Shown here piece after piece: positions 9,185 through 22,079 of a stretch of DNA of 64,000 nucleotides. The notes beneath the pieces are model-generated. The model saw only the letters and a program-made list of their open reading frames with translations. It was not told where the DNA came from and searched no databases. The position numbers and the translations under genes were made by a program. The DNA comes from Galerina marginata (Eukaryota; Basidiomycota; Agaricomycetes; Agaricales; Galerinaceae): contig JAECYW010000023.1 of assembly GCA_023014335.1 (NCBI GenBank), positions 496,001-560,000 on the forward strand, written 5' to 3'. How positions within the stretch are numbered: the stretch's first letter is position 1; every line of letters begins with the position of its first letter.

Positions 9185-11363
9185 GCTTATCTGCTCCGGA
9201 ATGCACAGATCTTATCGGATGTCCTACACTGGCATTTCGCACGTTTAGGTTTTTCCAGCCAAACGTCCAATCAACGCTTTGGCCGATGGGTCATTATTAC
9301 AGGCTATCATGAAGATACCGTTTTCCCTGGCATAATCCTCTGGCGTGCGCCATGAGGATCACGACATTCGTCTCGCACCCGGCCGACGCTGTGACTACTT
9401 ACCAAGAGGTTTCATCTTACCAGTCTTTATCAGGACTTCATCCGCCCGACCCTTTGACATGGACCATCGGAAGCATGAAAACTCATCAGGAACCCCAAAG
9501 TATGAATGCCCCTCGTTGTTTCTACCTCCACGGCCCCTGTTCTTTTTTTATAGAGTTTGGTTAGGATTCCTTTCACTTTGTTCATCTAGGTTGGCCGGGA
9601 ACCTCAACTTTGTCCGTATTATCGGTCTTCAATGTTTATGTGCTGCACAAGTTCGGCTCCAAGTCTTTGACATACCATCTAGATGTCATCTTAACCGCTG
9701 ACCGATTGCCCTTGTCCATTCTTGATCAGGACATTATTTCTCCTCGGTACTTTGATAGATCTTCTAGCTCTGAAAAGCGACGGAAAACATCGCAGCTTGT
9801 GTTCCTCTCAACCAACAAGGGACAAGGCACCTCGCTTCTCATCTGACCATCGCACGTTGCTATGTCGTTTGCGAGAGGCGTTGACCGCCGACGGGCTATC
9901 ATCATCAAGCCAGTGGTTCTTCCCGGCCTGACCATCAGACATAGGCCGTCGGCAGCCGGGGTGGTTGTGCTTGTCCCTGTCGGTATACATAGAACGAGGT
10001 ATTTTTTGATCACGTCGATCTTTGCTCAGTATGGAGGGCTTTCTATCTATTTTTTTCTCTACTGTCGCTGATAATCAAGCTTATGTTAGCGAACGGCACG
10101 GCCATCAGGTTCCTCTCTATCAGCGAAGAACAAGCCCTTCGCTAGCGTTTGCTCATGCTTGACATGTCAAAGCAAGACCTCGAAAGGCTGGCCGCTGTAC
10201 ATAGCCACCTCCCACCTCAGCAAGCGACATAAATATCCTTGCTTTTCGCATCAAGTTTACAACATGCATGTTTGGAACAACATCTTCCCTTTTGACAGCT
10301 GGCAAGTCACATTCTCGTATGTACGATCGCTTATGGGCTCAGACTCGGGCATGAATTACATACTCATAGGCGCCTGGCGATCCGGTCGTGGCGCATCGTA
10401 ATTCCGTAAAACTATCACCCATGTTCGTGAATGCACGATGCTGGTACCTGTGGCGAACAAGTCAGATGTGCTCTCAATTAGCCAGGCGAAGAAGACAAGG
10501 CGAAATTCTAGCGATCACTGATCTGTTCACCTGTCCGACAAGCCAACCGTGGCAGAAGTATGTACGCTACCAATGCGGTCGATCACTGGTAAATGCGGGC
10601 GGGAGTTTTTGTCTTCCGCACTGTGGGATCCCGAGTTGTGTTTTATTATTTTAATGAAAGCTGAAAGCCGGGCGCTGAAAGTCATGATCACTCAACGCAG
10701 ATCAACCAGGCCCCCGTATACGTCCATGGATCCATCTTATCAGACTTGGCTGACATACAATCAGTCACTACAGATAGGTCTGCGGATTGTGTTATGCTTA
10801 ACGTCAAGAATTGGCAACGTTTCAGTGTACTATTTACCTCGTGTAAGAATTCAAGCGGACAGAACACTGGCACTTTCACTGGCACTGGCTGGCAGGTTCA
10901 CACACCCAGCAGAGGATTATTCATCTCGTTGACAGATCGGAGGAAGCGTCATGATCATGTTCATGTCTTTTGTCTATCTAAGTATGAATGTCGTGGATAA
11001 AACAAAAAAAATTGCGTGATTAATAAACAGAGTATCAGGTTATCGTACACTACCAGCGTCCAAAAAAAAAAACTGCGATCAGCCTTTTTTCTACCTGTTT
11101 GTCTGTAAGCCAGGTCTGCTTATGCTCGAGCCTTGCGTTGGTGTACACTAGAACTACCCTGATGATAAGAGTAAAAGACATAAACCTGGAATAATAAACC
11201 TAAAGGACGAAACCCCTGCTCAATCCCCAGAAGTCCAAAAATTAGAGAAAACAATGAGTGGATGGGTTTGTGGTGCTTGGAGGGTTTACATAATGATATT
11301 AGTTGCGAGAGACGGATGATAAACTTGAGGGAGGTGTATTCAATTGGGGAGGCGAAGCGAGGT
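9185..11363. other. 2.2-kb region without a supportable gene
   Basis: Many short ORFs (up to 127 codons) overlap in several frames, but none has a recognisable domain and no GT-AG chain joins them into a long frame. There are A-rich runs near 11000-11080. It may hold decayed coding or transposon sequence; I could not identify it. Confidence 0.4.
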
Positions 11364-13752
11364 TCAGCAGTGTTTCCACATCTTGACATAGTCACTGCAG
11401 AGAAGGTTATTTCCGTATTCGAGTGAGCAAGGGACGCGAGCCAGGGGAAGAATGCAGGAAAGAGAGACAAGACATGAGTATCAGTATGACATGGAAGTTG
11501 GTGAGAAACGAAGCGAGAAGGAACGCACACTATCATCGCGCGGTCTTCGACGTTCGACGGCCACGTCGGGTACCACTGCGCGATGGCCTTTGCGAAGTCG
11601 TGTGGGGGATCTGCGGATGCAAAAAAGGGAAAATGAGTATCGGCTATTATTTTGATTTATTGCGTGGTTTTGCTGACTGACTTTGGGCACGGTCGAGCCA
11701 TGGTTTGTTGCCTTGGCTTTCGGGGAACCAACCTGTTGTTGAGCCGACAGCGACGTTTAGGATGAGGTAAAAGTCTGCATGACGGGTAAAGCAATGAGAT
11801 AACTGAAGAAAGAATACGCAGATAAGAGATGTCCTACCCTGATCGAATGGAGTAGCATTAGTCCCGTTAATCCACGGATTCTGCAGCGCGACGAGGCTGG
11901 ACCCGTTAAACACGACATCGGGGAAATCGCCTCTCTTGAAGAACGGCTGGTTGAACCGCAGGTCGAGCAGCGTGTGCAGCCGCGTGTCGACGTATATCCG
12001 CCTGTAGATGTAGAACAGTCGTAATGACAATGATAATGATAACCAAAGTGAGACGAAGCATCGCACGTCAGACTTCAGCTGTAGCCGAACAAGGAGGGGG
12101 ATGGGGGTACGCACAGGAAGTCAGGCGTCCATTCCAGAGCGTACGTGTGGAAGTCCGCCGCGAAGGACTTGCGCTTGTCGGTCCACCAGCTGTAGGATTT
12201 GGACACGCCGTTCAAGGAAGGCGCGGGGCCCCAGTTGAGCGCGCCTTGCACGTAGTTCGAGCCGCTGTTCGGGAGAAGGAGAAGCGCGAGATCAGAACCA
12301 GAACCAGAACCGTCGGTGGGAGTGCGTTTTTCTGAATCGGACTTACTGTGCGGTGTATTTGAGTCCGTTCCCGCGGGATTCGACCATATCAATTTCACCT
12401 GAAAAGGAGGGATGAAGTCAAAGTCCCGAATCGATGAGAGAGAGGGTGTTAATTACCACTGAGCGGCCAAGGACCGTACACTTCGTCTTTGGGCAGCATC
12501 CATATCGCGGGCCACATCTGGAAAAAGACGGAAAAGGGAAAAAGGCACCGATGACGAAGTCAGTTTAGGGCGGGATCGGACCAAGGGACGCGCGCTTACC
12601 CAGTCGCTAGAAACAGTCCAGGAACGGTGATTAGCCAAGCCAGCGACGCCGAGGATCAGTCAGAAATAGGCAACAGCACGCACCCATTCGGCATTTTAGC
12701 TTTGATCTCGACCCTCCCATAGCGGATGCTCGCGCTGTTTTTGGTCGTAAGCCGCGCGCTCTGCACGGGGTTAATCACCGTGCCCGCCGTAGCGTTGCTC
12801 ACGGCGCTGCAGGACCGGTAGTAGCTCGCCGAGTCGAACACGCGCACGCCGTCTTGGATGATGTGCCCGTTGTCCGGGCGGGTGATGTTGAATGTGCAGT
12901 CGGTGATGTTGTACACTGTGCCGTCGAGGACTGCGTCCATGCCGATGTTGTCTGCGGTTAGGGTCGGCACGATGTAGAGCTTGCCGTCTTTGACGAACGA
13001 GTTGTTCCGTGAGGAAGTGGTCATCTCGAATTCGCCGTTGCTATAAATAGATCGGTGATGAGCGTGTCATGAAGCGCAGTGGGATCGAGATTGGTGGGGG
13101 GATATAGAGGGCAGGAGACTTACCCGAAGCCGTCCATGTTGACCTCGCGGAAGAAAGTGCCATTAGGCCCGAAGACGGTGGCCTCGTTGGCAAAGTCCTC
13201 GTCGAGGACGAGGCAGAGCGGCTGTCTGTCCAGCGCGACGTGGATGTAGGTGAAGTAGCACTGCACCGCGCCGCCGGCGACGCCCATGAGGATGATAACA
13301 TACACGATCCAGTACGAGAACGCGGCGCGCGGGTTCTTGCCGTCTTTCCACGGCTTGGGGACCTCGGTGCCTTCTGGCAGCATGTGGGACTTCATGCGCG
13401 GGATCTTCTTGGGAGTGATCGGGGCTGGCGGGGGGCTGGCGAGGGCAGCGGCGGAGAGGCGGGAGGCATTGGATACGGCGGATGAGAACGCTGGTGTGCC
13501 GAACCCGGACTGGCTGAGGATGGAACGGCGGGAGACGCCGAAGCTCGAGTCTGGGAAGGAGACTTTGGAGGAGGAGGGGCTTGGGGGCTGGTGTCGGATC
13601 GAAGGGGCGCGGGAGGACACCGGGGAGGCGAAGGGGTCGCTGAAGGCGGTTGAGGCGGCGGTGTTGGGGCGGGTCTCGGTGGCGGAGGAGTGCGCGACGG
13701 GGCGGGGGGCGGGCTCTTTCTCCTTGATGCTGCTGCTGTTGGAGTCGGACAT
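11364..13752 (-). CDS. KRE6/SKN1-type GH16 beta-glucan synthesis protein
   Basis: Ten exons on the minus strand: 13752-13124, 13040-12684, 12606-12600, 12517-12457, 12398-12347, 12264-12115, 12001-11838, 11774-11682, 11610-11529, 11394-11364; 541 residues, all phases agree. Kre6/Skn1 proteins are type II membrane proteins of the secretory pathway needed for beta-1,6-glucan assembly in the cell wall. A Ser/Pro-rich cytosolic tail (1-~140) is followed by one membrane helix (~145-168) and a GH16/SKN1 luminal domain. The catalytic motif is GEIDMVES, with Glu353, Asp355 and Glu358. WPAIWMLP, FHTYALEW, RIYVDTR and the closing MIVDYVKMWKH also match the family. The third exon is only 7 bases long. 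The neighbour at 15013 is a glycosyltransferase transcribed away from it. Confidence 0.9.
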
Positions 13753-15012
13753 GATTTAAAGAGCGTGGACAGGTCGCAGATCAGAAGGGTCGGTTCGTGG
13801 GTCGAGAACTGCAAGTGTTTTTATAACAACTGAGAGAGGGACTCTAGAAGGACATATGTCAAGGACTGCAGGAGCAAGTTTTGTAGGAACGGGTTGACAA
13901 GGGTGCGTAAGAAAATTAGTTCCGCGTCCTGCGATGGACAGTCGATGTAGCGAGTTATTTTTTTCTGGTTCAAGGGGGGATTGATAACGCCCCGGCAGCT
14001 GGTGGGAGACTTGGACGACCAACGTGGAAGTCAGTTTGACTTTGAGAATCGAGATGCGTTTTGTCTAGGCCTCGCATCGGCATCAAACGTGTTACGTGAA
14101 GAATGGTGGTTTGCAGGCCTCTTGGTGTGCTTCCTTTCGATCGGAGAGGGAAAAAGGGAAATATGGTGGCCGAGAGGCATTTCGCGGACTCGGGCAGGAG
14201 TAGAAAAAAAACTTGTGCGGAGGGAGAGGCGATTCATTTTTGGTGAGAACTCTAACAGCTTCGGATAGACACGCCTGTCATGTATGCTGGGTGTTCCGAG
14301 GGGGAGCTGAAGGTGTGAAAGATGCAAAAATACCAGAGACCACAGCCGCTTGAGTACGTGATCCAGATCGTATCAATACCAACATGTCCCTCTGGAAAGA
14401 CGACGACAGATGGGATCCCAGGCAGAGTGTTCCTAACACGCCGGAGCGGTGGGCGATAGGTAGACACTGGGAGTTCGATTAGCAGTAAATTGAAGTATCC
14501 CCAATGGCCTAGAAAGGATTACGGGATCTACAAGGACCGATATAGGGATGAATTAGCCATTAAACTCTGATAACGACGAACAACAGCGGTCGGCTCATCG
14601 TCGGCAAGGAGTGACAAGAGACAGCAGAGATTCTTCGAGGTAATGACAAATGTGGCAGAATGGCAGATATAAACGACCGATATCAAAACACGCTGTGAAC
14701 ATAACTCTGAGTGGGTGCAAGTGCGGCCCCAAGGAACAGGAACAGAAGACGAGAGTACATGTGTTGGAGCTGCGAAGCCAGAGCTCGGAACAGAGGACGA
14801 AATAAACAACTGTCACGCATGTCACTGATCGTATGAGTTAACTGCTGTCCAACTTGCTCGTACTGGGAAGAAGGATGTATAAAGTGGATATCGCCCGAAA
14901 TGCCTCGCCTTTGCCCGTTCTTGTTCCCTGCGAGACGGCTGCTAGTTTGTATTCCTATCCCTTTCCCTAATATCCCGTCCCAGACTACTCGACCCTCTTT
15001 AATTCCTCCCAA
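13753..15012. promoter_or_regulatory. Divergent intergenic region between the GH16 and GT2 genes
   Basis: 1.26 kb with only short ORFs. On the GT2 side there is a TATA-like GTATAAAG at 14877-14884, about 130 bases before the ATG, followed by a pyrimidine-rich tract (about 14930-15010) of the kind found before strongly expressed fungal genes. Shared control of the two cell-surface genes is plausible but unproven. Confidence 0.45.
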
Positions 15013-18000
15013 ATGGCCACCCCCCGAGCCGTTACTGTCTACAACGCCGACTATGATCTCTGGGATGCGTGGCTCCATAAAATCTGTGCGTCTCTGGTGC
15101 TTTTCTGTGCTTTTTTCTCGGGTTTTTACAGGGTAATTATGCAGATGAGAGCACACAGCAGGAAAACTGGTTCATGCCGCTCGAGGAGACCGTCTCGACT
15201 GGTGTGGCCATGCGCGTCGAAAACGGCTTTTTTCGCGTGTTCCCGTATGAGAACCCAGCTTTGATCCCATTCGAGGCCGCAGTCCGCAAGCTGAACCCAG
15301 TCGTGGCCGTCAAGATTCGCAACACAGCAGTCCAAGCCGCCATCAGGAAAATGTGCGTTCAGCCTTATGCACGCGCATATATTCATTGACACAATTCGAA
15401 CACGTGCAGCGGGCCAAACGATGACTGTCTTTACATCGACGTCAACACCCGCATCCAGATCCTGGACACAATCGATCTCCTACCATCCGCTGAGAAGGAC
15501 CAGTGCGGCGCTTTCATCGTACGCGGAACCCCCAGCTGACGCTTCCCTTCCTTCCATCACTAAACTAAATTTTTTCTAGCGCGACGAGCGAGCCGTCGTC
15601 CTCTGGAGCTACAACCTCGAGACCATCCTGCCGCTCTGCAAAGAGTTCGAAGAAAAACTCATCAAACACATCTGGCACACACGCACAGTCTCGCACCGCC
15701 CCGCCGCGCCGTCCATCTCCTCCTCCATCCCCTCCGCATCCGTGCCGCCCACCCAGGCCGTCTCCCCTGAAGGCTCGCAGACAGCGCTCAACGAGAAAAT
15801 CGCGAACACCAGCGATGTCAGTGTGAATGTGGAGGAAGTCAAGCCTGAGCTGGACTCCTCCGCTAAAGCCGCCTCGGCCCCTGCCACTCCTGCGCCTGCG
15901 AAGCGCACATGGTGGAGCTGGAAGCTGCAGCCGCGCGCCTCTGCGCAGTCCGGCGACGCGGAGAAGGGCGGGAAGCGTAAGGAGAGGAAGCTCGTCCTGA
16001 TAGGCCCCATTTACGCTGGATGCGGCGCTGCTCTCGCTGCTTGTGCGTGCCTTTTCTGCTTCTTCTCTTCTTCTTTTCTTCCGTGTGACGCAATACGAAT
16101 ACTGATTACGCAATTTCCTCTCAAAAAAAAATACAGACTTCATAACCTCAGGAATATCCGTCCTCCTCGAAGAGTACGCCCTCGACGGCAGCCTCACCCG
16201 CTTCGCCCTCCTCGCAACGGCGCCTGTCATCTTCTGCGTCTCCATCGTACGTTCTTCCTCTTTCTCTTTCCATCCGATTTTCTTTTTCTCTCTGCACGTC
16301 AATCCCAATCCAACGATCACCAAAAACTCACACGCTGTTACCCTCCCAATCACAGTTCTTCTGCCTCCAGCTTATCGGGAACATCTGCTTGATGTACGTC
16401 AGGAATTTAAAGAAACTCTACATTTTTTTTCTCACTGCTCATCGCCAATCTCTCTTTTTCCTCTAGCCTCGGGCCGGTCGCGCAGTACCATGAAAACTCG
16501 ATGTACTACTCCGCCGTCAAGCCTGAGCCGAACCCCGAGGTCGACAGGAACCTCCCGCATATTACGATCCAGATGCCTGTTTATAAGGAAAGTCTGGAAT
16601 TAACGATGTCAGTCTAGACTGCATTTATGGTCCAAATAACAAAAACTCACAAAAATGAACGAACAGCGCTCCGTCCGTGTACTCCGTCAAAAAAGCCATG
16701 CAAACATACGCTCGTCAAGGTGGGTGCTATATTTAACTTGCAAAGTAATTTATTTCGAGACCAAGTTGACATTTATTCTGCTCTACATAGGCGGCACCTC
16801 CGCTATCTTCATCTGCGACGACGGATTGCAGCTTATCCCTGAAGCCGACCGGAACGAGCGCCTGGCGTTCTACGCGAACCACAATATCGGCTGGACGGCT
16901 CGGCCTGGCCACTCTTCTGCGCCTGGTGGGTTCAAGCGCGCTGGGAAGTTCAAGAAAGCTAGCAAGTACGTCTAATCTCTCTTCAGTAAATGCTTAATAC
17001 TTATTAAATCAATTTCTTCCCCTTCCTAAAAAAAAGCATGAACTACGGCCTAGCCCTCTCCCTCAAACTCGAGAAATTCCTCGCCCAGATGGAAGCAGAA
17101 GGCGCCGAAGACGACGGCGACGAGTGTCTCGAGGACAAGGCGATGAAGATGGCGCAGGAGGAGCTCTTCGCCGAGTCGGACCACAAGTTCCGCCCGTGGT
17201 GCGCGAACGGCAAGTCGTTGAGGATTGGAGAGATGATTCTGATTATCGATGCGGATACGGTTGTGCCTGAGGACTGCTTTAGGGATGCGGCGAGGGAGAT
17301 GTATGAGAGTCCGGATTGTGCGATTATTCAGCACGAGTCGGGTATGTCTTTTTTTCCTTCTTACGTTCCTCTTTCTTTTCTCGTATCGACTTCTCATTTT
17401 CTGATTTATATTTTAGACGTCATGCAAGTCGCCAACCACTACTTCGAAAACGGCATCACCCACTTCACCCGCCGCATCAACAAATGCATCTCCCTCGGCT
17501 GCGCGAACGGCGAGGTCGCGCCTTTCGTCGGCCACAACGCCTTTCTCCGATGGTCCGCCGTGCAAGACGCGGCCTTTGTCGATCCGGCGGATGGGAAGAA
17601 GAAACAGTGGTCCGAGGCGAACGTGTCGGAGGATTTCGATCTCGCGCTGAGGTTGTTGTTGAAGGGTTACAATCTGCGTTGGGCGACGTATTCGAATGGT
17701 GGGTTCAAGGAGGGCGTGTCGCTTACTGTTGTGGATGAGCTGGCGAGGTGGCAGAAGTACGCTTATGGTATGTTCTTCCTTTCTTTCTCTCTCTCTCTGT
17801 GCAACGTATTCGTTGGCGATGCTGATTCGTTTTCGCCCATCTCAAGGATGCAACGAAATCATCTTCAACCCCCTCATAAAATGGTGGAAAGCCGGCCCGA
17901 TCAGCCCCCAGCTCCGAGGATTCGTGTGGTCCAAGGCTCCTCTGCACTATAAAATCGGAATGATGTCTTGTATGTTATTTTCCCTTCTTCGGGAGCTCGA

Positions 18001-19153
18001 GGCCACTTTTGCTCATTATGTCCTGATTTTCTCTGCGAATCTTTAGATATGTTCAGCTATTGTGAGTTCTCGACTGCTATTCTCTCTTTCCTGATCCGAT
18101 CATGTCGTGACATATGTTGGGCAACCACGTCTTGTCGCTGTCGCGGGCTGCTGCGACGCGTCTATTCTCGACCATCACAGTGCTTTCTTGGCCTTGGCCA
18201 CGCCCGCTTACTGACCCCGTTTCCGCCTTTCTTTTGCCCCTTCTTTCCCTCATCCAACATCTTCTCTAACTCCTGCCCCCTTTCGTATTTTTAGACGGAA
18301 TAGCGGCCGCGACAGTGGGCTCAGTGCTCAATTACTTCCTACTTGGCTTCGCACCTCAACTCGATCGGTTCTATTTGCACTCTTTTGAGATTCTCCTGGC
18401 GTGCGTGGTCGTGTTTCCTGGGATCGGCAATGTGGGGTATACGCTCTTGGAGTACCGATTGGGCCAGCGCAATTTCTTCGGCGCGACGTTTGAGAACCTG
18501 CGGTGGATCCCCTTTTTGTGCGTATACCTTTTACGCGCCCGCCCTATTTTGGGTTTTGTTGTTCGTTGCTGACTTCGTTTCTGTTGTACCTGGCAGCACT
18601 TTCTTTTTCGGGGGAATGAGCATCCACCTCTCGACAGCTCTGCTTGCCCATCTGTTCTCGTATGATATGTGAGTCTTGTCACGCGTGACGGGAAAGTGGT
18701 ACGACAATCTGATGCTCGTCGTTCTTCTCTCAGGACTTGGGGCTCGACAGGAAAAGAAGTCGAGCTGTCCTCCTTCTGGATTGAAGGTGCGTTTTCATTC
18801 GTGCTTGTTGCGCTGTCTTTCCCCAGATAGTCCTAATTCAATCAATCCCAATATCGCAGTGCCTCGCATCTGGAACCGCTTCAAACTCACCTTCACGATC
18901 TGCTTCTCGATCATTGCCATGATGATTATTTTCACTACCGACGTCGTGCCGTTCGAATGGCAGATTCCAGGATGGAATTGGGCGCTGATTATTCCTGTGT
19001 CGCTCGTTGTCGGATGCCATATTTTGGTGCCGGTATGTGTTGTTGTTATTGGCCGTGGCCGATACTTCCTTCTGCTGCATGACAGACGGCGAACTGATAT
19101 CTTTATTTTTGTAGATCGTGTTAAACCCCTGGTTGATGATCTTTTCCTATTGA
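15013..19153 (+). CDS. Membrane family-2 glycosyltransferase (fungal hyphal-growth GT2 type)
   Basis: Eighteen exons (15013-15085, 15145-15352, 15410-15518, 15580-16042, 16137-16246, 16356-16393, 16467-16607, 16667-16719, 16791-16965, 17037-17341, 17417-17767, 17847-17969, 18047-18061, 18295-18517, 18597-18668, 18734-18786, 18860-19032, 19115-19153) give 907 residues with every phase matching. The soluble N-terminus leads to two or three membrane helices (about 270-340), a cytosolic GT-A domain, then several more helices. Catalytic landmarks are CDDG (~407-410), DAD (528-530), SEDFDLAL (629-636) and ELARW (666-670), where processive GT2 enzymes usually have QxxRW. The pattern resembles the fungal GT2 described in Zymoseptoria as needed for hyphal extension. 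The polysaccharide product is not known to me. Confidence 0.85.
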
Positions 19154-19770
19154 GGAGATCGTCGACCTGTCCTCTCTCTCAGGGTGTATGTTTCTGTCTC
19201 AGTGTATGTTTCTGTCTCATTTCACCTTCTCGAACTTTTTTGTTACGTTTACCGAAACGTGAATTCCACCGCATCGCATGGACTTTTTTTATGTCACGAT
19301 GTACTACTTTCCTTTGAATAACCACGCTCACTCTGGCTCCCCGTTCTGCACAATCATATCATCGAGATAATTTATTGGACCTTCCTGTCTTTACCGCCAT
19401 CTGTAACGTTTTTCTACCTTAGGGATTTTTGGCTTTTATGGACTTTGTAGGTCGATCCGTAGGGCTAGCATTCACTGGTTTCCTCTTTCCGCTCTAGACG
19501 CGACGCCTTTTGGACTTGCAAAGTTGGTTGATGTATATAACGTATTACCTGCAGGATAGATATTTATCTCTGTGAATTAAATTAATGTTTACATGTTGCG
19601 ATTCATTTAGAAGCCTGAGAACGAGATTGGATCGACCACCTCGCAATTTCCTCTACCCACACACGAAGGCTAAGTAGAACCTATATCTAGCACAGAATAA
19701 CGTTACGGTGCCCACACGGACGGTTGACGCATATGAGATGAGCAACCCTATAGGAAGGCGTATCTGCACT
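19154..19770. other. Intergenic region between convergent GT2 and dehydrogenase genes
   Basis: The two flanking genes converge here, so this is 3' sequence for both. It holds no supportable ORF. An AT-rich run near 19550-19610 could include the GT2 polyadenylation region. Confidence 0.4.
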
Positions 19771-21632
19771 TCACAGCTTGGCGTCCTGGGTACTCGGATT
19801 CCCCTGGCGTAACTTTATAACGACTTTGCCGAACTGATCTCCTCGTTTTATTAAATCAAACCCTTCTTCTGCTGCTTCCAAGCCCATGAGGACATGCGAT
19901 ACGATAGGCACAATGCGATGCGTCGCAAGGAAGTCGGTGGCGTCTTTCATGTCTTGGTGTGAACCCATCGTCGATCCTAGATAGGGCAGGGCGGACAGAA
20001 TGTTCGGTGTCGGTATGAGGCATGAGACATCAGGTATCATGGATATGGATATGGATATATATTTGGGCCCCGGAGTTCACAGGTTTGACGGAAGAGAAAA
20101 TGACAGAGGTTCGAGAAGGTAAGAGTCAGATTATTTGTCAGTCAACGGTGAAAGGAGACGGAGAGATGCGCGCACCTAGAAGTTGCTGGTTTGCGAGGAC
20201 TTGCCGCATTGTCAGCGTTATTTTAGGGCTTGCGGTCCTGTCGGATCGTAGAGTCATAGTGCGTTGGTTCGGTCGATTAGATGGAGAGACAGTGGGCGGT
20301 TGATTCCATGACGTGGTAAAGATAGGGTCGTAGGCAAGCGGTGAAGTCAGATATTAAACGAGAAGGGCTCAAAGCTGGGAGAGGCGACGTACATCCCATA
20401 GCAGACCACCCGACCTCCTTGTTTGAGGATTTTTCCGGCCTGGCCCATGATATCACCCCCAGCGGAGTCAATAATGGCGTCGATCATCGCGCCTTTCTTC
20501 TTCCCAACCAAGGCACCTATCTGTGCGGGCCAGTTTTCTGCGCACATGGGTGGGGGTTTAAGGTTTAGTCAGTTCGCTTATCTTGCGGGAATGAGAGAGG
20601 ATCTGGGGCACAGAATTCGTGCATAATGAAGGTCGGAAGAGAACGGCGACTTACTATGTTTGTAAATTGCGCCGCCTTTGGCACCAAGAGATATGGCTTT
20701 TTTGATCTTCTCTGGACCCCCGCTGGTCACATATACGTTCGCTCCCTTTGCGAGGCATATTTGCATGGCTAAAAGGGCAACACCCCCTCCGATGCCCGTG
20801 ATGAGGACGTTTTGTCCTTTTTGGACTTGAGCATTTACAGAGACGGCTCTAAAGCGATATGAGTCAGTTTATGTAGGAAGATTAGATTTAATGTAAAGGC
20901 CATGACGACTGGGATGTAGGATAAGAGGTAATTAAGCTGACCTCCAGGCTGTTACGCCGCCAACAGGCCATGCGGCCATATGGACGTCATCGAGATGTTC
21001 GGGAGTGGGAATGACTTGATCTCGCTCAACGACGACATATTCAGCGAATGTACCCAGAGGAGGAAAGACGCCTCCTCCTAAAATACCGAATCTACATTGA
21101 CGAATGATGTCAGTAATTAATTGAGAAGATTAACCTCCTGGAGGTTGTACGCGGTAAATGTAAATTCACATGGATTCTGGGGCGTTAGGGTCTTTCTCCC
21201 AACCTCTCGTTGGGTTCAGGAATACACGTGTATTAAGCAAGGGGTCTTCGGGTGTACCAGATGCAATCACTGTTCCTAGGGAAGAGGAAACGTGGCAGAT
21301 GAATAATTAACGAGAATGAATCTGTTCGAACTCGTTCATACTTACCTGCACCATCTCCTCCAAACACAGCTCCAAAGTCAATTCCTGGGTATAGTCCCAT
21401 ACGCTGCCAAACCTACACTTCCAGCAGAAAGGTGAGGAACCTGGACTATCAAGTTAACACTGCCTACATCCTTGTGGTTGAAGCCCACAGCCCCGATTTT
21501 GACCACTACTTGACCAGGTTCTGGTGGCGAAAGTGGCCTTTCTACTATCTTCGCGTCATGATAGAGTGGGTCCCGAGAATCATCAGCCTCCTGAATGATT
21601 AGCGCCTTGGTAGATGTGGGTAGTTTGGACAT
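19771..21632 (-). CDS. Zinc-free medium-chain dehydrogenase, quinone-oxidoreductase-like
   Basis: Eight exons: 21632-21468, 21412-21346, 21275-21170, 21091-20942, 20848-20655, 20537-20393, 20237-20176, 19976-19771; 364 residues, phases consistent. The N-terminal GroES-like domain has VVVKIGAVGFNHKDVWQRMG and GAVFGGDGAG. The Rossmann domain has VLITGIGGGVALLAMQ (about 176-191), the glycine-rich NAD(P)H-binding turn. The C-terminus reads GSTMGSHQDMKDATDFL and HRIVPIV, as in fungal quinone oxidoreductases. I see no structural-zinc cysteine cluster, so it is a zinc-free MDR enzyme reducing quinones or enones. An in-frame ATG lies further upstream (21719), but M-SKLPTSTKAL at 21632 gives the family-like start. 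The substrate is unknown. Confidence 0.85.
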
Positions 21633-22079
21633 ACTCGAGAGTCGAGTTACAGTGTTCGATGAGGGCTGAACGTGTCCGGTAATCGTAAAGCCGGAACCCG
21701 AACGTGAGCACGTGATCAATCGATCAAGTCCGACTTGAACAAGTTCAAGTTTTCTTCAAATTCTTTGTCTCTGTCTCATTACCTGGCAGTCTATAAGGTA
21801 CAAGTACTCTATTAACCAACTTGGACCATTTTCTCGCAGGAAATACTGATTTTAATTTTTGTTTTAGGTTCTTGAATAATCATAACCTTGGTAGCAATGG
21901 CTATTAATAGCGACGTGTACCTGGATTTATAACCTGGGTCCTGTACAGTGTACTTGGACTGGCTGGAGGCGACACAGCCCCAAGTTCAGAGAAATGGCGG
22001 GTGCTTGTCGAATAGTGGTTTGGACAGCCCACTCTACTCCTTGTCATCCTTCCATAAGTAACCCGAAATCGTTTCTACC
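21633..22079. promoter_or_regulatory. Divergent region between the dehydrogenase and NACHT genes
   Basis: About 450 bases separate the two start codons, which face away from each other. No ORF is supported. A direct echo CAAGTCCGACTTGAACAAGTT occurs near 21725. No regulatory site is assigned. Confidence 0.35.

Noticed and set aside
9345..11000. Several ORFs of 60-127 codons as possible genes
   Set aside because: No domain, no splice chain and mutual overlap; nothing distinguishes them from chance frames.
15565..16353. 262-codon minus-strand ORF
   Set aside because: It lies opposite GT2 exons 4-5 and is explained by the GC-rich coding strand; no domain.
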